Source of the DNA: Planctomycetota bacterium
Lineage (GTDB): Bacteria > Planctomycetota > Planctomycetia > Pirellulales > Lacipirellulaceae
Assembly (NCBI GenBank): GCA_029781135.1
Contig: JAKOXH010000058.1
Span: 52,778 to 116,777 of the forward strand
Direction of reading: 5' to 3'
DNA: 64,000 nucleotides
The position numbers and the translations under genes were made by a program. The notes below the pieces were generated by a model that did no database searches, was not told where the DNA came from, and saw nothing but the letters and a program-made list of their open reading frames with translations. This document shows, piece by piece, positions 24,534 to 32,577 of this stretch (positions are counted from its first letter, which is position 1; each line of letters begins with the position of its first letter).

Positions 24534-26642
24534 TCAGAACCGATCGAGTGTATCGATCCACCGGGCGAGCTCTTCAAGATTTAGCTCGTTGAGATTGCCC
24601 GTGACGTCATTGGTCGTAAGTGTCGAAACATTATAGCCGGCGTCGGACACTGTTTTCAGACTCTGCCCAAACGCAGCGGCAGTATCTTTCTTGGGTGGAA
24701 TGGCCGCGAACACGGCCAGCCGACGTGCGGGGTCGTTGGGCGGAATCTGCAGTTGCCGGGGCGGCATCGCAGCAATCGCGATTACACCGCGCACTGTGGA
24801 CCGACTAGCCATTGCCAGGGGCCACGCAAGGGCACCAACATTTCCCACTCCGCCAACAACGATTCGCCGTGGATCTGTCTGATATTTCGTCGTCACTTGT
24901 TGCAACAAGCGGTGGAGATACTCGAGGTCGGTTCGTTCCCAGTGGTCGGCGTCTTTCGCCGTGGGAATCATGAAGATGATTCCGTCGCGGTCGCAGATCG
25001 ATTGCCATTTCCGAATGGTGTCGTCCGGCTTGCTATCGGCCGACGATTGAATCCACAGCACAACGCCGAGTTCCCGTCGCGGCGAGCTATCCGCGGGCAC
25101 GTAAATCCGGCAGGAATGCTGGAATTCCGGGAGCTTGAGGTCACTCGACTTGCCGGGCTGTACACCCTTTTCAACAACATTGGCCAGGGGTTTTCGTGCC
25201 GGCGGCAGATCATTGGGAACATCGGTTGGCAGATTGGCAGCGGTAAGTGTTAGCTCGAGCGACTTTTCCTCACGCACAACTTGAACCGCCACCTTGGCCT
25301 CGGCCGTCAAGTTATTCACCGCTTGAATGGCATCATCGACCGAGCCGATCTTGGACTCGTTGATCTTTGTGATCCGATCACCCGGCTTAACGCCGGCTTG
25401 CGCCGCGGGTCCATCGGCGTACACCATTCGCACGACGACTCCCGTTGCCCGTTCACCTTTAGCGGCCGCTGGCGAATCTTGTCCCGGTTTGGCGTCCTTC
25501 GAGTTTTTGGCGTCCTTGGCTTCGCCTTGAGCTTTTTCTTTCTCAGCATCTCTTGGCACTTCGCGAACTGGTAGCATTCCCAAGAACGCGTGGCGGAAGG
25601 CCGGCAATTCAGCGATCAGCTTAACATCGCGTTCGATTCGTTCATCGCCGCGTATGACCACGACGTGCGCGGTATCGCCGCCGTACAGCGTGCCCATGGC
25701 GAACCGCAAATCGGTCTGCGAGTGAATCGCCTTGCCGTTGAATTCCGTAATTTTGTCGCCCTTCTTAAGACCCGCTTTGCCGGCCGGCGAGTCGGGACGC
25801 ACGACGGCGAGTTCGGCGGGCGACGAGTGGGGATTCTCCGGTTTCATCCCGATTCCCAGTAGTCCAGACCGTTGATCCTTGCCCTTCTTCATCTGTTCGA
25901 TGCGCTCGGCCAGGGGCGCAATCGGCACGGCAAAGCCAATCCCCGAATCGTACCATTCGACGCCGGCAACTTCGCTGGTGGCCTGCGGGGCCATCGGCAC
26001 CAGAATGCCCAGCACACGCCCCTGAATATCCACGAGCGGCCCGCCGTAGTTCGTCGTCGAAACATCCGCATCGGTTTGAATGGCTTTGCCAAACATCCGA
26101 TTGACGGCGCTCACAATCCCAACGGTGACATTCGTTCGGTCCGCGCGAAAAGTCCGCCCGATTGCCGTAGCCCACTGGCCCACGCGGATTTCATTCGTTG
26201 GCGCGAAACTTGGGACCGGCAGATCGGCCACGCCGGTCGCTTTCAGCAGCACGAGCATGCGGCTATGGTCGGTGGCGACCAACTCAGCCGGCGCCTGCTT
26301 GCCGGAGGCGAAAGTGACCAGGATCGACGCCGGCTTCTGTACGAAGTTGAAAGCGCTAGAAAGGACGTAGCCGTCGGGCGAAATCACGAGCCCCGTCGTT
26401 GGGCCATCGGCCAAAATCGTGCCTTCGACAACGTCAAGCCCGCCAATCGTGCGAATCTGCACGACGCTGGGGGCGACCTTTTCGGCCGCGGCTGTTAACG
26501 CCGCCTCTTCCCGCGCGCCAAGGGAAGCGTCAGGTTGCGCCAACGCCGCAAACGGCGCGACACACAGCCAAGCCACCACGAGGAAGTAAAGCTTGGTGAC
26601 ACACAGAATCGAACTGATCTCAAAACTATTATTTCTTCTCAT
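24534..26642 (-). CDS. Catalytically dead HtrA-like/PDZ protein with dead hydrolase-like domain
   Basis: 702 residues from ATG 26642, which overlaps the preceding gene by 14 bases and begins an exported N-terminus. The trypsin-like domain (about 50-265) aligns with the active protease at 27797-29773, but the catalytic His is Phe98 (GYVLSSAFNF), the Asp is Met129 (DHSRMLVLLKA) and the Ser is Tyr199 (STTNYGGPLVD). Two PDZ domains follow near 275-345 and 405-475 (DSPAGKAGLKKGDKI, GPAAQAGVKPGDRI). The last 200 residues resemble an alpha/beta hydrolase, yet the nucleophile elbow reads GGVGNVGALA without serine. It is probably a scaffold or substrate-binding protein. Last gene of cluster B. Confidence 0.85.
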   Translation of the reverse strand: MRRNNSFEISSILCVTKLYFLVVAWLCVAPFAALAQPDASLGAREEAALTAAAEKVAPSVVQIRTIGGLDVVEGTILADGPTTGLVISPDGYVLSSAFNFVQKPASILVTFASGKQAPAELVATDHSRMLVLLKATGVADLPVPSFAPTNEIRVGQWATAIGRTFRADRTNVTVGIVSAVNRMFGKAIQTDADVSTTNYGGPLVDIQGRVLGILVPMAPQATSEVAGVEWYDSGIGFAVPIAPLAERIEQMKKGKDQRSGLLGIGMKPENPHSSPAELAVVRPDSPAGKAGLKKGDKITEFNGKAIHSQTDLRFAMGTLYGGDTAHVVVIRGDERIERDVKLIAELPAFRHAFLGMLPVREVPRDAEKEKAQGEAKDAKNSKDAKPGQDSPAAAKGERATGVVVRMVYADGPAAQAGVKPGDRITKINESKIGSVDDAIQAVNNLTAEAKVAVQVVREEKSLELTLTAANLPTDVPNDLPPARKPLANVVEKGVQPGKSSDLKLPEFQHSCRIYVPADSSPRRELGVVLWIQSSADSKPDDTIRKWQSICDRDGIIFMIPTAKDADHWERTDLEYLHRLLQQVTTKYQTDPRRIVVGGVGNVGALAWPLAMASRSTVRGVIAIAAMPPRQLQIPPNDPARRLAVFAAIPPKKDTAAAFGQSLKTVSDAGYNVSTLTTNDVTGNLNELNLEELARWIDTLDRF

Positions 26643-27792
26643 CCGATGTTGGCGGCGTGGTGTCTTTGGAGGCAGCATCAGGTTTTGCTGTCAGTGTAAA
26701 CTCCATGAATTGTTCGCCGCGCAGAATTCCTAGGCGGACGCTGGCGTCGTGCTCGATCCTCTCAATCAGTCGCGTTGCCTCGCGGCAGGAATTGGCAACT
26801 TGAGTATCGATCATCACCACCAAATCATCCGGTCGCAGGCCCACCGCGGCCGCCGGCGTTTTAGGATTGATGCGATCGATATACGGCGGCGTGCGATTGA
26901 CCACATCGGGAACGAGAACGATGCCGAGATCGGCGAACGCCAGCGGGTTGGCAGGTTTGTCCGCGTCCTTCATTTCCGCGGGAGTAAAGCGGCCCGCCAG
27001 CATGTCGTCGACTGTCGTGGCGAATGCCGCCACCGGCAAGGCGTAGTTGAGCCACGTACCGCTCACATTGCTGCGGAGTTCTTTGCCGAGCATACCGAGC
27101 AGCCGGCCTTGAGAGTCGGTGAGTGCCCCGCCGGCCGCACCTGGGTTGTTCGCGGCGGCATCCACAACATACACTTCGCCCCGGTAGTTCGTGGAAAACG
27201 CACCGCGGCGGGCGTCGAGCGGGGCGACGGCGGAGACGACGCCGTGCAGCACGCTGACGGGGTCTTCGCCGACGGCAATGCCGAACAAGTTGCTGAACGC
27301 CAGCACGCGAGCCCCCGGCTGAGCCTTCGCGGCCATCGACAACTCGAAATGCGGGACTTCGTCCTTGCCCGGATCGAATTTCAACAAAGCGACCTCGGTC
27401 ATGGGGTCCGAAGCGACGACTTGAGCGACATAATGACGACCGTCATCCAACACGATCGTCACCTCGTCCGCATCGAGCACGTAGCTCCATACCGTCAGCA
27501 CATGACCTTTTGCCGAGATCAGCATACCACTTTGGTACGCTTCCAGTCCGCGGGCTCCGCCCACCCCGTAAATTTTCACTACCTTCGGCTGCACCTGCCG
27601 AGCGACTTGCGTGAAAGGCGCCGCGCCGTCGCTGGCCCACGCAACGCTCACCCCGATGAAGAGGCAAGTGATGGCAAATGCAACGGCGCGAGCGTGTTTG
27701 AAAAATTGCGGAATGCGGAATGCGGAATGCGGACTTGATCGGTCAATCCGCGAGTCCATATCCAAAAATCGCATACTGTTTGCGCGCAACAT
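26629..27792 (-). CDS. Catalytically dead HtrA-like protein with PDZ domain
   Basis: 387 residues from ATG 27792, four bases after the upstream stop; ATG 27774 is also possible. The signal peptide is around residues 30-53 (AVAFAITCLFIGVSVAWA). The trypsin-like domain keeps the fold landmarks, but the catalytic His is Ser103 (LTVWSYVLDADE), the Asp is Glu133 (MTEVALLKFD) and the Ser is Ala220 (NPGAAGGALTD). A PDZ-like domain near the C-terminus contains NPKTPAAAVGLRPDDLVVMI. The N-terminal translation of an AATCCGC-type repeat (PHSAFRIPQF) precedes the signal helix. Middle gene of a live-dead-dead protease trio. Confidence 0.83.
   Translation of the reverse strand: MLRANSMRFLDMDSRIDRSSPHSAFRIPQFFKHARAVAFAITCLFIGVSVAWASDGAAPFTQVARQVQPKVVKIYGVGGARGLEAYQSGMLISAKGHVLTVWSYVLDADEVTIVLDDGRHYVAQVVASDPMTEVALLKFDPGKDEVPHFELSMAAKAQPGARVLAFSNLFGIAVGEDPVSVLHGVVSAVAPLDARRGAFSTNYRGEVYVVDAAANNPGAAGGALTDSQGRLLGMLGKELRSNVSGTWLNYALPVAAFATTVDDMLAGRFTPAEMKDADKPANPLAFADLGIVLVPDVVNRTPPYIDRINPKTPAAAVGLRPDDLVVMIDTQVANSCREATRLIERIEHDASVRLGILRGEQFMEFTLTAKPDAASKDTTPPTSDEKK
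27705..27734 (-). repeat. ATTCCGC tandem at the 5' end of a dead-protease gene
   Basis: Three copies of GCGGAAT-type units on the plus strand, translated in the minus-strand gene upstream of its signal peptide helix. Same unit as at 17866 and 29704. Confidence 0.65.
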
Positions 27793-27796
27793 ACAA

Positions 27797-29773
27797 TTAC
27801 TTCTTTTCGGCCACGGCTTTCGCGCCGAATTTGTAGTTGGTAACTTGCAGATCGGCAAAAACGTTGTCGCCGTACCGAACCACCCAGTGATGCGGCAGCG
27901 CGCGGCCCTCGACCGGCCGAATGTCATCGAACGTTATTTCACATGGATCATCATCGTCCGACAAAAACAATTCAATTCCCACGAGCTGGGAATTATCAGA
28001 TTTGAAATAGAATCGCGTTTCCACGCCGGCATGGGTCGCCACCAGACAATCCGCGAGTTTCTCAGTCGGTCCCCAGGGCATCGTACCCAGATAATAAACT
28101 TCGCCGAATTTCGTTGGCCCCACAAGTAAAAGCCGTTGCCACAGGTGCAGCGCTGCCAGCAAACCGCCGGAACGCGGCGGCCCCACGGCCGTCGTCAACG
28201 ACGGCGTGAACTCGACGCCCGACTTCCCCTCCGGCATGGTGATGGAACCGTTTTTCTCCGTGAGTTCGATCGCGACCTCGCCATTCCCCGCCTTGGGCTT
28301 GGCATCGATTTTCCAATTCCAGCCAATTTCGGCGAAGTCGCCCTGTGCCAAGAACGCATTCCAAATGCGTTGCCGGTGATAGCGGTTGAACCAATAGTTG
28401 GCGTAGCCCGGTGCCGTTTCATAGTACTGCTGCACTTCCTTGGGAATCTCCGCGTCGCGCTTTCCTTTCGCACCGGGATGGTGCGGATCGCGCGGCCCGT
28501 GCGGCGATTTGCCCGGTTCAGGATCCTTTGGCGCCGGTGACGGCTGCTCAGGTTTTGGCTCTTTGCCTGGCCGCGGTTTTTCGGGCTTGGGGTGCTCGGG
28601 AGGCAGTTGCTCATCGTCTTGCTCCGTTTGCAGCATGGCCTCCAATTCGCCCTGGCGATGGACCGACCCGAGTCGCACCTGAATTTGAACTTCCTTGCCG
28701 TCGCGCCGATAGGTCAGCGGCACGCGCCAACCATTGGGAAACGTCCCCAACGCATTCTTGAAGGCATTCGCGGAACCAATCTCGCGGCCCGCAAATCGAA
28801 CCACCTCGTCGCCATAGCGCAAGCCCCGGCGGTAGGCATCGCTGCTTTCCAAAATGTCGTCAACGACCACGCGGCGGTCGGAATCGGTCGACACCGTCGC
28901 GCCGAGCGAGGCGTGATCGACAAACCGACCACTTTTTAATAGCCCCACGAACCGTTTGATTTGATTGATGGAAATCGCGTAGCCGACGCCGACGTTGACG
29001 CGGCCGCGTTTTTCGAACGAACCTCGCCCATTGATGCCGATGAGCTTCCCGCCCGAATCAAACATGGGCCCGCCGGAGTTACCGGGGTTGATGGCGGCGT
29101 CGGTCTGCAAACAATCGGCATATTCCAGTAGCGTTCCCGATGGAAATTGATACCGATGGACGCCGGAGAGGATTCCATAAGTCACCGTCGGCTTGAAGTC
29201 GTCGGCCAGCAGAAACGGATTACCAACCACGTACACCCATTCGCCGACGCGACATGCGTCGTTATCGCCAAGCTCGGCCGCGGGGAAATCGTTGCTGCCC
29301 AGCAATTTAATTAAGGCCACGTCGCCGCCCGGGTCGAGCCCCACCAGCACGGCATCGACGAATCGGCCATCGGAAAGGCCGACCTTCATCGCCGGGCCCG
29401 TGGGCGCCACCACGTGGAAGTTCGTGAGGGCGTAGCCATCCGAGGAAATAATGACACCCGATCCGCCGCCGTTGCCATCGGCGGAGAAAATCGCAATCGT
29501 CGGCTGGGAAATTCGCGCGACGGTTTCGATGCGTGCCTTCTCGGCGGCGAGCACGGCCGGCTCGGGCGATACGGCAGTTTCCGCGAGGATAGGACCTACA
29601 TAGAAGAGCGAACCAGTGACTGCGAAGAGATGCAGCAGGGTAACGAGGAGCAAACGCACCGCTCTCGCATCGCGACGCGCGGCCGTTACAGAGTGTCCAG
29701 CAACCCGCAATCCGCAATCCGCAATCCGCAATGTATTCCGCGTTGTCTTCACTTCACCAATTTCGCATCGCAC
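27797..29773 (-). CDS. Trypsin-like serine protease with PDZ domain (active triad)
   Basis: 658 residues. The start overlaps the upstream gene by 25 bases, and an export helix lies near residues 40-62. The HtrA/DegP-like triad is complete: His120 in ALTNFHVV, Asp151 in GGDVALIKL, Ser233 in AINPGNSGGP. A PDZ domain follows near 275-355 (SDAYRRGLRYGDEVVRFAG). A Pro/Lys/Glu-rich linker (about 375-425) leads to a C-terminal region of about 220 residues that is beta-rich and not recognised. Exported quality-control protease by family; substrate unknown. It heads the protease trio and is probably co-transcribed with the NPCBM gene. Confidence 0.9.
   Translation of the reverse strand: MRCEIGEVKTTRNTLRIADCGLRVAGHSVTAARRDARAVRLLLVTLLHLFAVTGSLFYVGPILAETAVSPEPAVLAAEKARIETVARISQPTIAIFSADGNGGGSGVIISSDGYALTNFHVVAPTGPAMKVGLSDGRFVDAVLVGLDPGGDVALIKLLGSNDFPAAELGDNDACRVGEWVYVVGNPFLLADDFKPTVTYGILSGVHRYQFPSGTLLEYADCLQTDAAINPGNSGGPMFDSGGKLIGINGRGSFEKRGRVNVGVGYAISINQIKRFVGLLKSGRFVDHASLGATVSTDSDRRVVVDDILESSDAYRRGLRYGDEVVRFAGREIGSANAFKNALGTFPNGWRVPLTYRRDGKEVQIQVRLGSVHRQGELEAMLQTEQDDEQLPPEHPKPEKPRPGKEPKPEQPSPAPKDPEPGKSPHGPRDPHHPGAKGKRDAEIPKEVQQYYETAPGYANYWFNRYHRQRIWNAFLAQGDFAEIGWNWKIDAKPKAGNGEVAIELTEKNGSITMPEGKSGVEFTPSLTTAVGPPRSGGLLAALHLWQRLLLVGPTKFGEVYYLGTMPWGPTEKLADCLVATHAGVETRFYFKSDNSQLVGIELFLSDDDDPCEITFDDIRPVEGRALPHHWVVRYGDNVFADLQVTNYKFGAKAVAEKK
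29704..29731 (-). repeat. AATCCGC tandem at the 5' end of the protease gene
   Basis: Four copies of CCGCAAT units on the plus strand. In the minus-strand protease they encode LRIADCGLRV ahead of the export helix. Confidence 0.68.
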
Positions 29774-31023
29774 AGATTCAGCCAGTCACCAGTATCCAGG
29801 TTATCGCCGTAGTCGACAACGATTTTCAGTCGCTTGGCGCCGCTAATTTGCACATCGATAGGCACCGGCGGCTGCGAACCAGTAACCGCCGTTTCGATGA
29901 GCGGGCGGTCATCGGCGAAAATCGCGAGTTTCACCGCACCATTGGTCGCCGTGGCCGGCTCGATTCCCGCCAGGGCCGTGAACCGATTGACGCTGCCGGG
30001 CAGCCGATAAATCAACTCCGTTCGACTCCTGACGGCGAGACCCTTGTTAAACGTGCGCAGAACAGTGGCTTGGGTTTCGCCATCCGCTGATTCAGGCACC
30101 CGCAGCGTAAGTAAACTTCCCAATATCGATTGATCCCGCCGCACGCGACCGTAGCCTGCCAAATTCGGAATCCCTGCTGGCTGGCCTACGAGCGATGTCC
30201 AATCACTGCCAGCCGGTTCGAGGTCGCTTAGATAGGTGATCTTGCCGTGTGAAAAGTCAGCCAGTTCCAAGTCGATGAGCGGCCATTCGAACTTCGTGCC
30301 GCCGGAAGTTGTCACCAACAACTTGCCGCCCGCCAATTCGACGTTCGTTGCCGCTGCCCGCAGCCCTGAACGACCTTGCAATGAAACGCGTGGTTCAGCC
30401 ACTGCCGATTGGGACGTGCGCAAATAGAAGACCCCTGCCACTTTCGCTCGATCGGCTCGGTTCGATTCGCCGTCCACCTTGAGTTCGACTTTGTCGGCCG
30501 TGATCTCGCCCAACACGCCATCGACATAGTCGAGACTCTTGCCATCGCGTTTGCGAACGACCAGCAGATCACCCGCCGCCTTGTTTTGCCGGATTTCGTC
30601 CCACTGTTTCGCGAGCGCCCCATCGAGCGGCACAAACCGCACAACGGCCAAACTCTTGACACTGAGTTGCAACGTCCGGTTCTCGCCAAGTGCCGCGGGC
30701 AGCTGCAGCGCCGCTTGATCACCAGTGACCAGGACCGACTGGATCGGAATCCGCGTACCGTCAATAAGCTCAGCCAACCCCGGCGCGCTCGCCGGCGTTT
30801 TTTCATTCACCGGCAAGCTCGGCCAGCGAATGGCGACAAGCTGGTCGGTCGCAATCGTTTGCTCACTGGCGGGTGCAGCAATGACAACTTGCGCATTATT
30901 CCACGATTTCAATTCGCCCGTGACCGACGTACTATCCAGCCGTGCCGCGGTAACTTCAGCAGCGCACAGCCCGCCGCACCACAAGCCAATCATGGCGAAC
31001 TGCAAGAAAGCAAATACGCGCAT
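29749..31023 (-). CDS. Exported NPCBM-type carbohydrate-binding-like protein
   Basis: 424 residues from ATG 31023, which directly begins a signal peptide (MRVFAFLQFAMIGLWCGGLC); an upstream ATG at 31077 would add 18 residues. Much of the protein is beta-rich. The last 130 residues look like an NPCBM/NEW2 domain: YRLPGSVNRFTALAGIEP, then AIFADDRPL, and YGDNLDTGDWLNLCDAKLVK at the end. Such domains bind sugars in secreted enzymes, but no catalytic domain is present here. It overlaps the protease gene that follows. Confidence 0.8.
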   Translation of the reverse strand: MRVFAFLQFAMIGLWCGGLCAAEVTAARLDSTSVTGELKSWNNAQVVIAAPASEQTIATDQLVAIRWPSLPVNEKTPASAPGLAELIDGTRIPIQSVLVTGDQAALQLPAALGENRTLQLSVKSLAVVRFVPLDGALAKQWDEIRQNKAAGDLLVVRKRDGKSLDYVDGVLGEITADKVELKVDGESNRADRAKVAGVFYLRTSQSAVAEPRVSLQGRSGLRAAATNVELAGGKLLVTTSGGTKFEWPLIDLELADFSHGKITYLSDLEPAGSDWTSLVGQPAGIPNLAGYGRVRRDQSILGSLLTLRVPESADGETQATVLRTFNKGLAVRSRTELIYRLPGSVNRFTALAGIEPATATNGAVKLAIFADDRPLIETAVTGSQPPVPIDVQISGAKRLKIVVDYGDNLDTGDWLNLCDAKLVK

Positions 31024-31158
31024 CACGACTTGCAATGACACACCAGAAAAGCGAATTTGGCCACCAAATAACAACAACTCGGCCTCGCTTCCTCATTCTT
31101 TGCGCTGCTTACGACCGGCCACCGCGTTGACCAGAAACGGCTGAATCGGCGGGCCAAA

Positions 31159-32223
31159 TTACGGTTTGTCAGAGGATTCCTCGGCCGCCAAGCGGCGGAA
31201 ATACTCCTCGATGACTTCGCGATAGTGCGAGGGGAACTCGCGGCCGATTTCTTGCATGGCCTTCTCGCGATCTCGGTCGTTCATGTTGCCCCAGTTTGCG
31301 TTGCGGCCCACGTCTTTGTGGTCAATCTTGCCCGGGCCTTTCATCTCCGCGATGCGGCTATCCTCCATCGGTCGGCTCGATGGCGACTTGCTCGAATTGG
31401 CCGCGGCCGCTTGTGCTTGCTGCTGAGCCTGGTCCTCGGCTTTCTTAATCATCTTGTCGAGCGATTCGATGACCCCTTTTTCGACACTCTGCGCCCGTTC
31501 CCCAGGCCGACCTTGAGCCAGTCGGCGCCGCACGTCGTTCATCCGCCGAGCGATGTGATCGAGCGATTCATCCTGCAGGCCAGAAAGATCGTGCTTCATC
31601 AAATCCGCGAGCTTTTGGTAGCGCGTCGGCAAACTCTCTTGCCGCTGCATCAACTGGGCCAGAGCGCCATCGGCTTGATTCGGCTGAACGAGTTGATGAC
31701 TCGCGATTGCTCGATAGAACAACATCGTCTCCGGTGCGACGGTATCATCGGTTTCGAGCCCATCGGTCCAGGCGATGGCTTCATCGTAATAGCCTTGCTG
31801 CACGAGCCAGCGGGCAAGATAGACCCGCATGTTGTTGCGAATCAAAAGCGGCGTCTCGCTATCGGCCAGCCAGGCAAAATCGGGCAGCTTCTGCGCCGGC
31901 TTATTGGCGGCCGCACAAAATTCAACGAGCTTGGCAACCCGGTCATCGGCCTTCGCCAGGCATTGAGCCAAACGATCGAGCAGCGCCGGCTCGCCGCCGT
32001 CGCTACCGCTCGTTCGCCAAAGTTCTACGATTTCGTCCTGGCGCGGCGCCGGAAGATTTGCCGTGTGTAGATACTCTTCCAGCCGCGAGAGCGCGACTTC
32101 CGCCGAGATCGGTTTCCAACTCGGCTCCGCCACGAACTCACTGCCCGCGTAGGCGAAGGCAGTGGCGATCGGGATGGTCAATGCGCAGACAAAGATTCGG
32201 TGGCTACGGCTGCGGTCGGTCAT
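31159..32223 (-). CDS. Exported protein with EEYF-type C-terminus (cluster B)
   Basis: 354 residues from ATG 32223, which gives a signal peptide (HRIFVCALTIPIATAFAYA). The frame could open at 32289, but a promoter predicted at 32295-32323 would place the transcript start near 32288, favouring the downstream start. The central part is helical and TPR-like (YLARWLVQQGYYDEAIAWTD). A Gln/Ala-rich helix lies near 255-290. The end carries REKAMQEIGREFPSHYRE and VIEEYFRRLAAEE, shared with the last core gene of cluster A. Confidence 0.8.
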   Translation of the reverse strand: MTDRSRSHRIFVCALTIPIATAFAYAGSEFVAEPSWKPISAEVALSRLEEYLHTANLPAPRQDEIVELWRTSGSDGGEPALLDRLAQCLAKADDRVAKLVEFCAAANKPAQKLPDFAWLADSETPLLIRNNMRVYLARWLVQQGYYDEAIAWTDGLETDDTVAPETMLFYRAIASHQLVQPNQADGALAQLMQRQESLPTRYQKLADLMKHDLSGLQDESLDHIARRMNDVRRRLAQGRPGERAQSVEKGVIESLDKMIKKAEDQAQQQAQAAAANSSKSPSSRPMEDSRIAEMKGPGKIDHKDVGRNANWGNMNDRDREKAMQEIGREFPSHYREVIEEYFRRLAAEESSDKP

Positions 32224-32577
32224 GGGTTCGAGTCCTCGTTCGCTACACGGAAGGGTGCCCAACACCCCGCCGGCCGCCGAGTTAAACATACTCTATTATC
32301 CACCCGTAGCCCAAACTGTCCAACAATTAACCAACCGAAATAATGGTTCCGATCGCAGTCAATCGGCACCCCGCAGGCATCGTGGCCGAAAAAAGGCTAT
32401 CAAAAACCACCGCTTTCGCCGCCAGCCAACGGACACTTTTACCGGCTTCCCACCGAATTCTCCGTATCGGCACGGCATCTCTAAAATCATCGGTTTGTCG
32501 TTGGGGGCCGCGGCATAACTCTTCCGCCATGCCCTGCAATCGGCATATTGTGCCACGGCGCGCCCGCAAACAGAACA
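32224..32577. other. Gap between cluster B coiled-coil gene and EEYF gene
   Basis: 354 bases without a credible gene. Short frames on both strands overlap each other and show no family motif. A likely minus-strand promoter is described separately at 32295-32323. Confidence 0.6.
32295..32323 (-). promoter_or_regulatory. Putative internal promoter of cluster B
   Basis: On the minus strand TTGGAC (32323-32318) and GATAAT (32300-32295) are 17 bases apart, close to sigma-70 consensus. It would start a transcript about 65 bases before ATG 32223 and could let the EEYF, NPCBM and protease genes be expressed apart from the MoxR core. Confidence 0.5.

Noticed and set aside
26749..27738. 329-residue plus-strand open frame
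   Set aside because: Lies fully antisense to the dead-protease gene with no family motif; its composition is a mirror of high-GC coding sequence.
31225..32070. 281-residue plus-strand open frame
   Set aside because: Antisense to the EEYF gene, without motifs or a supported start.
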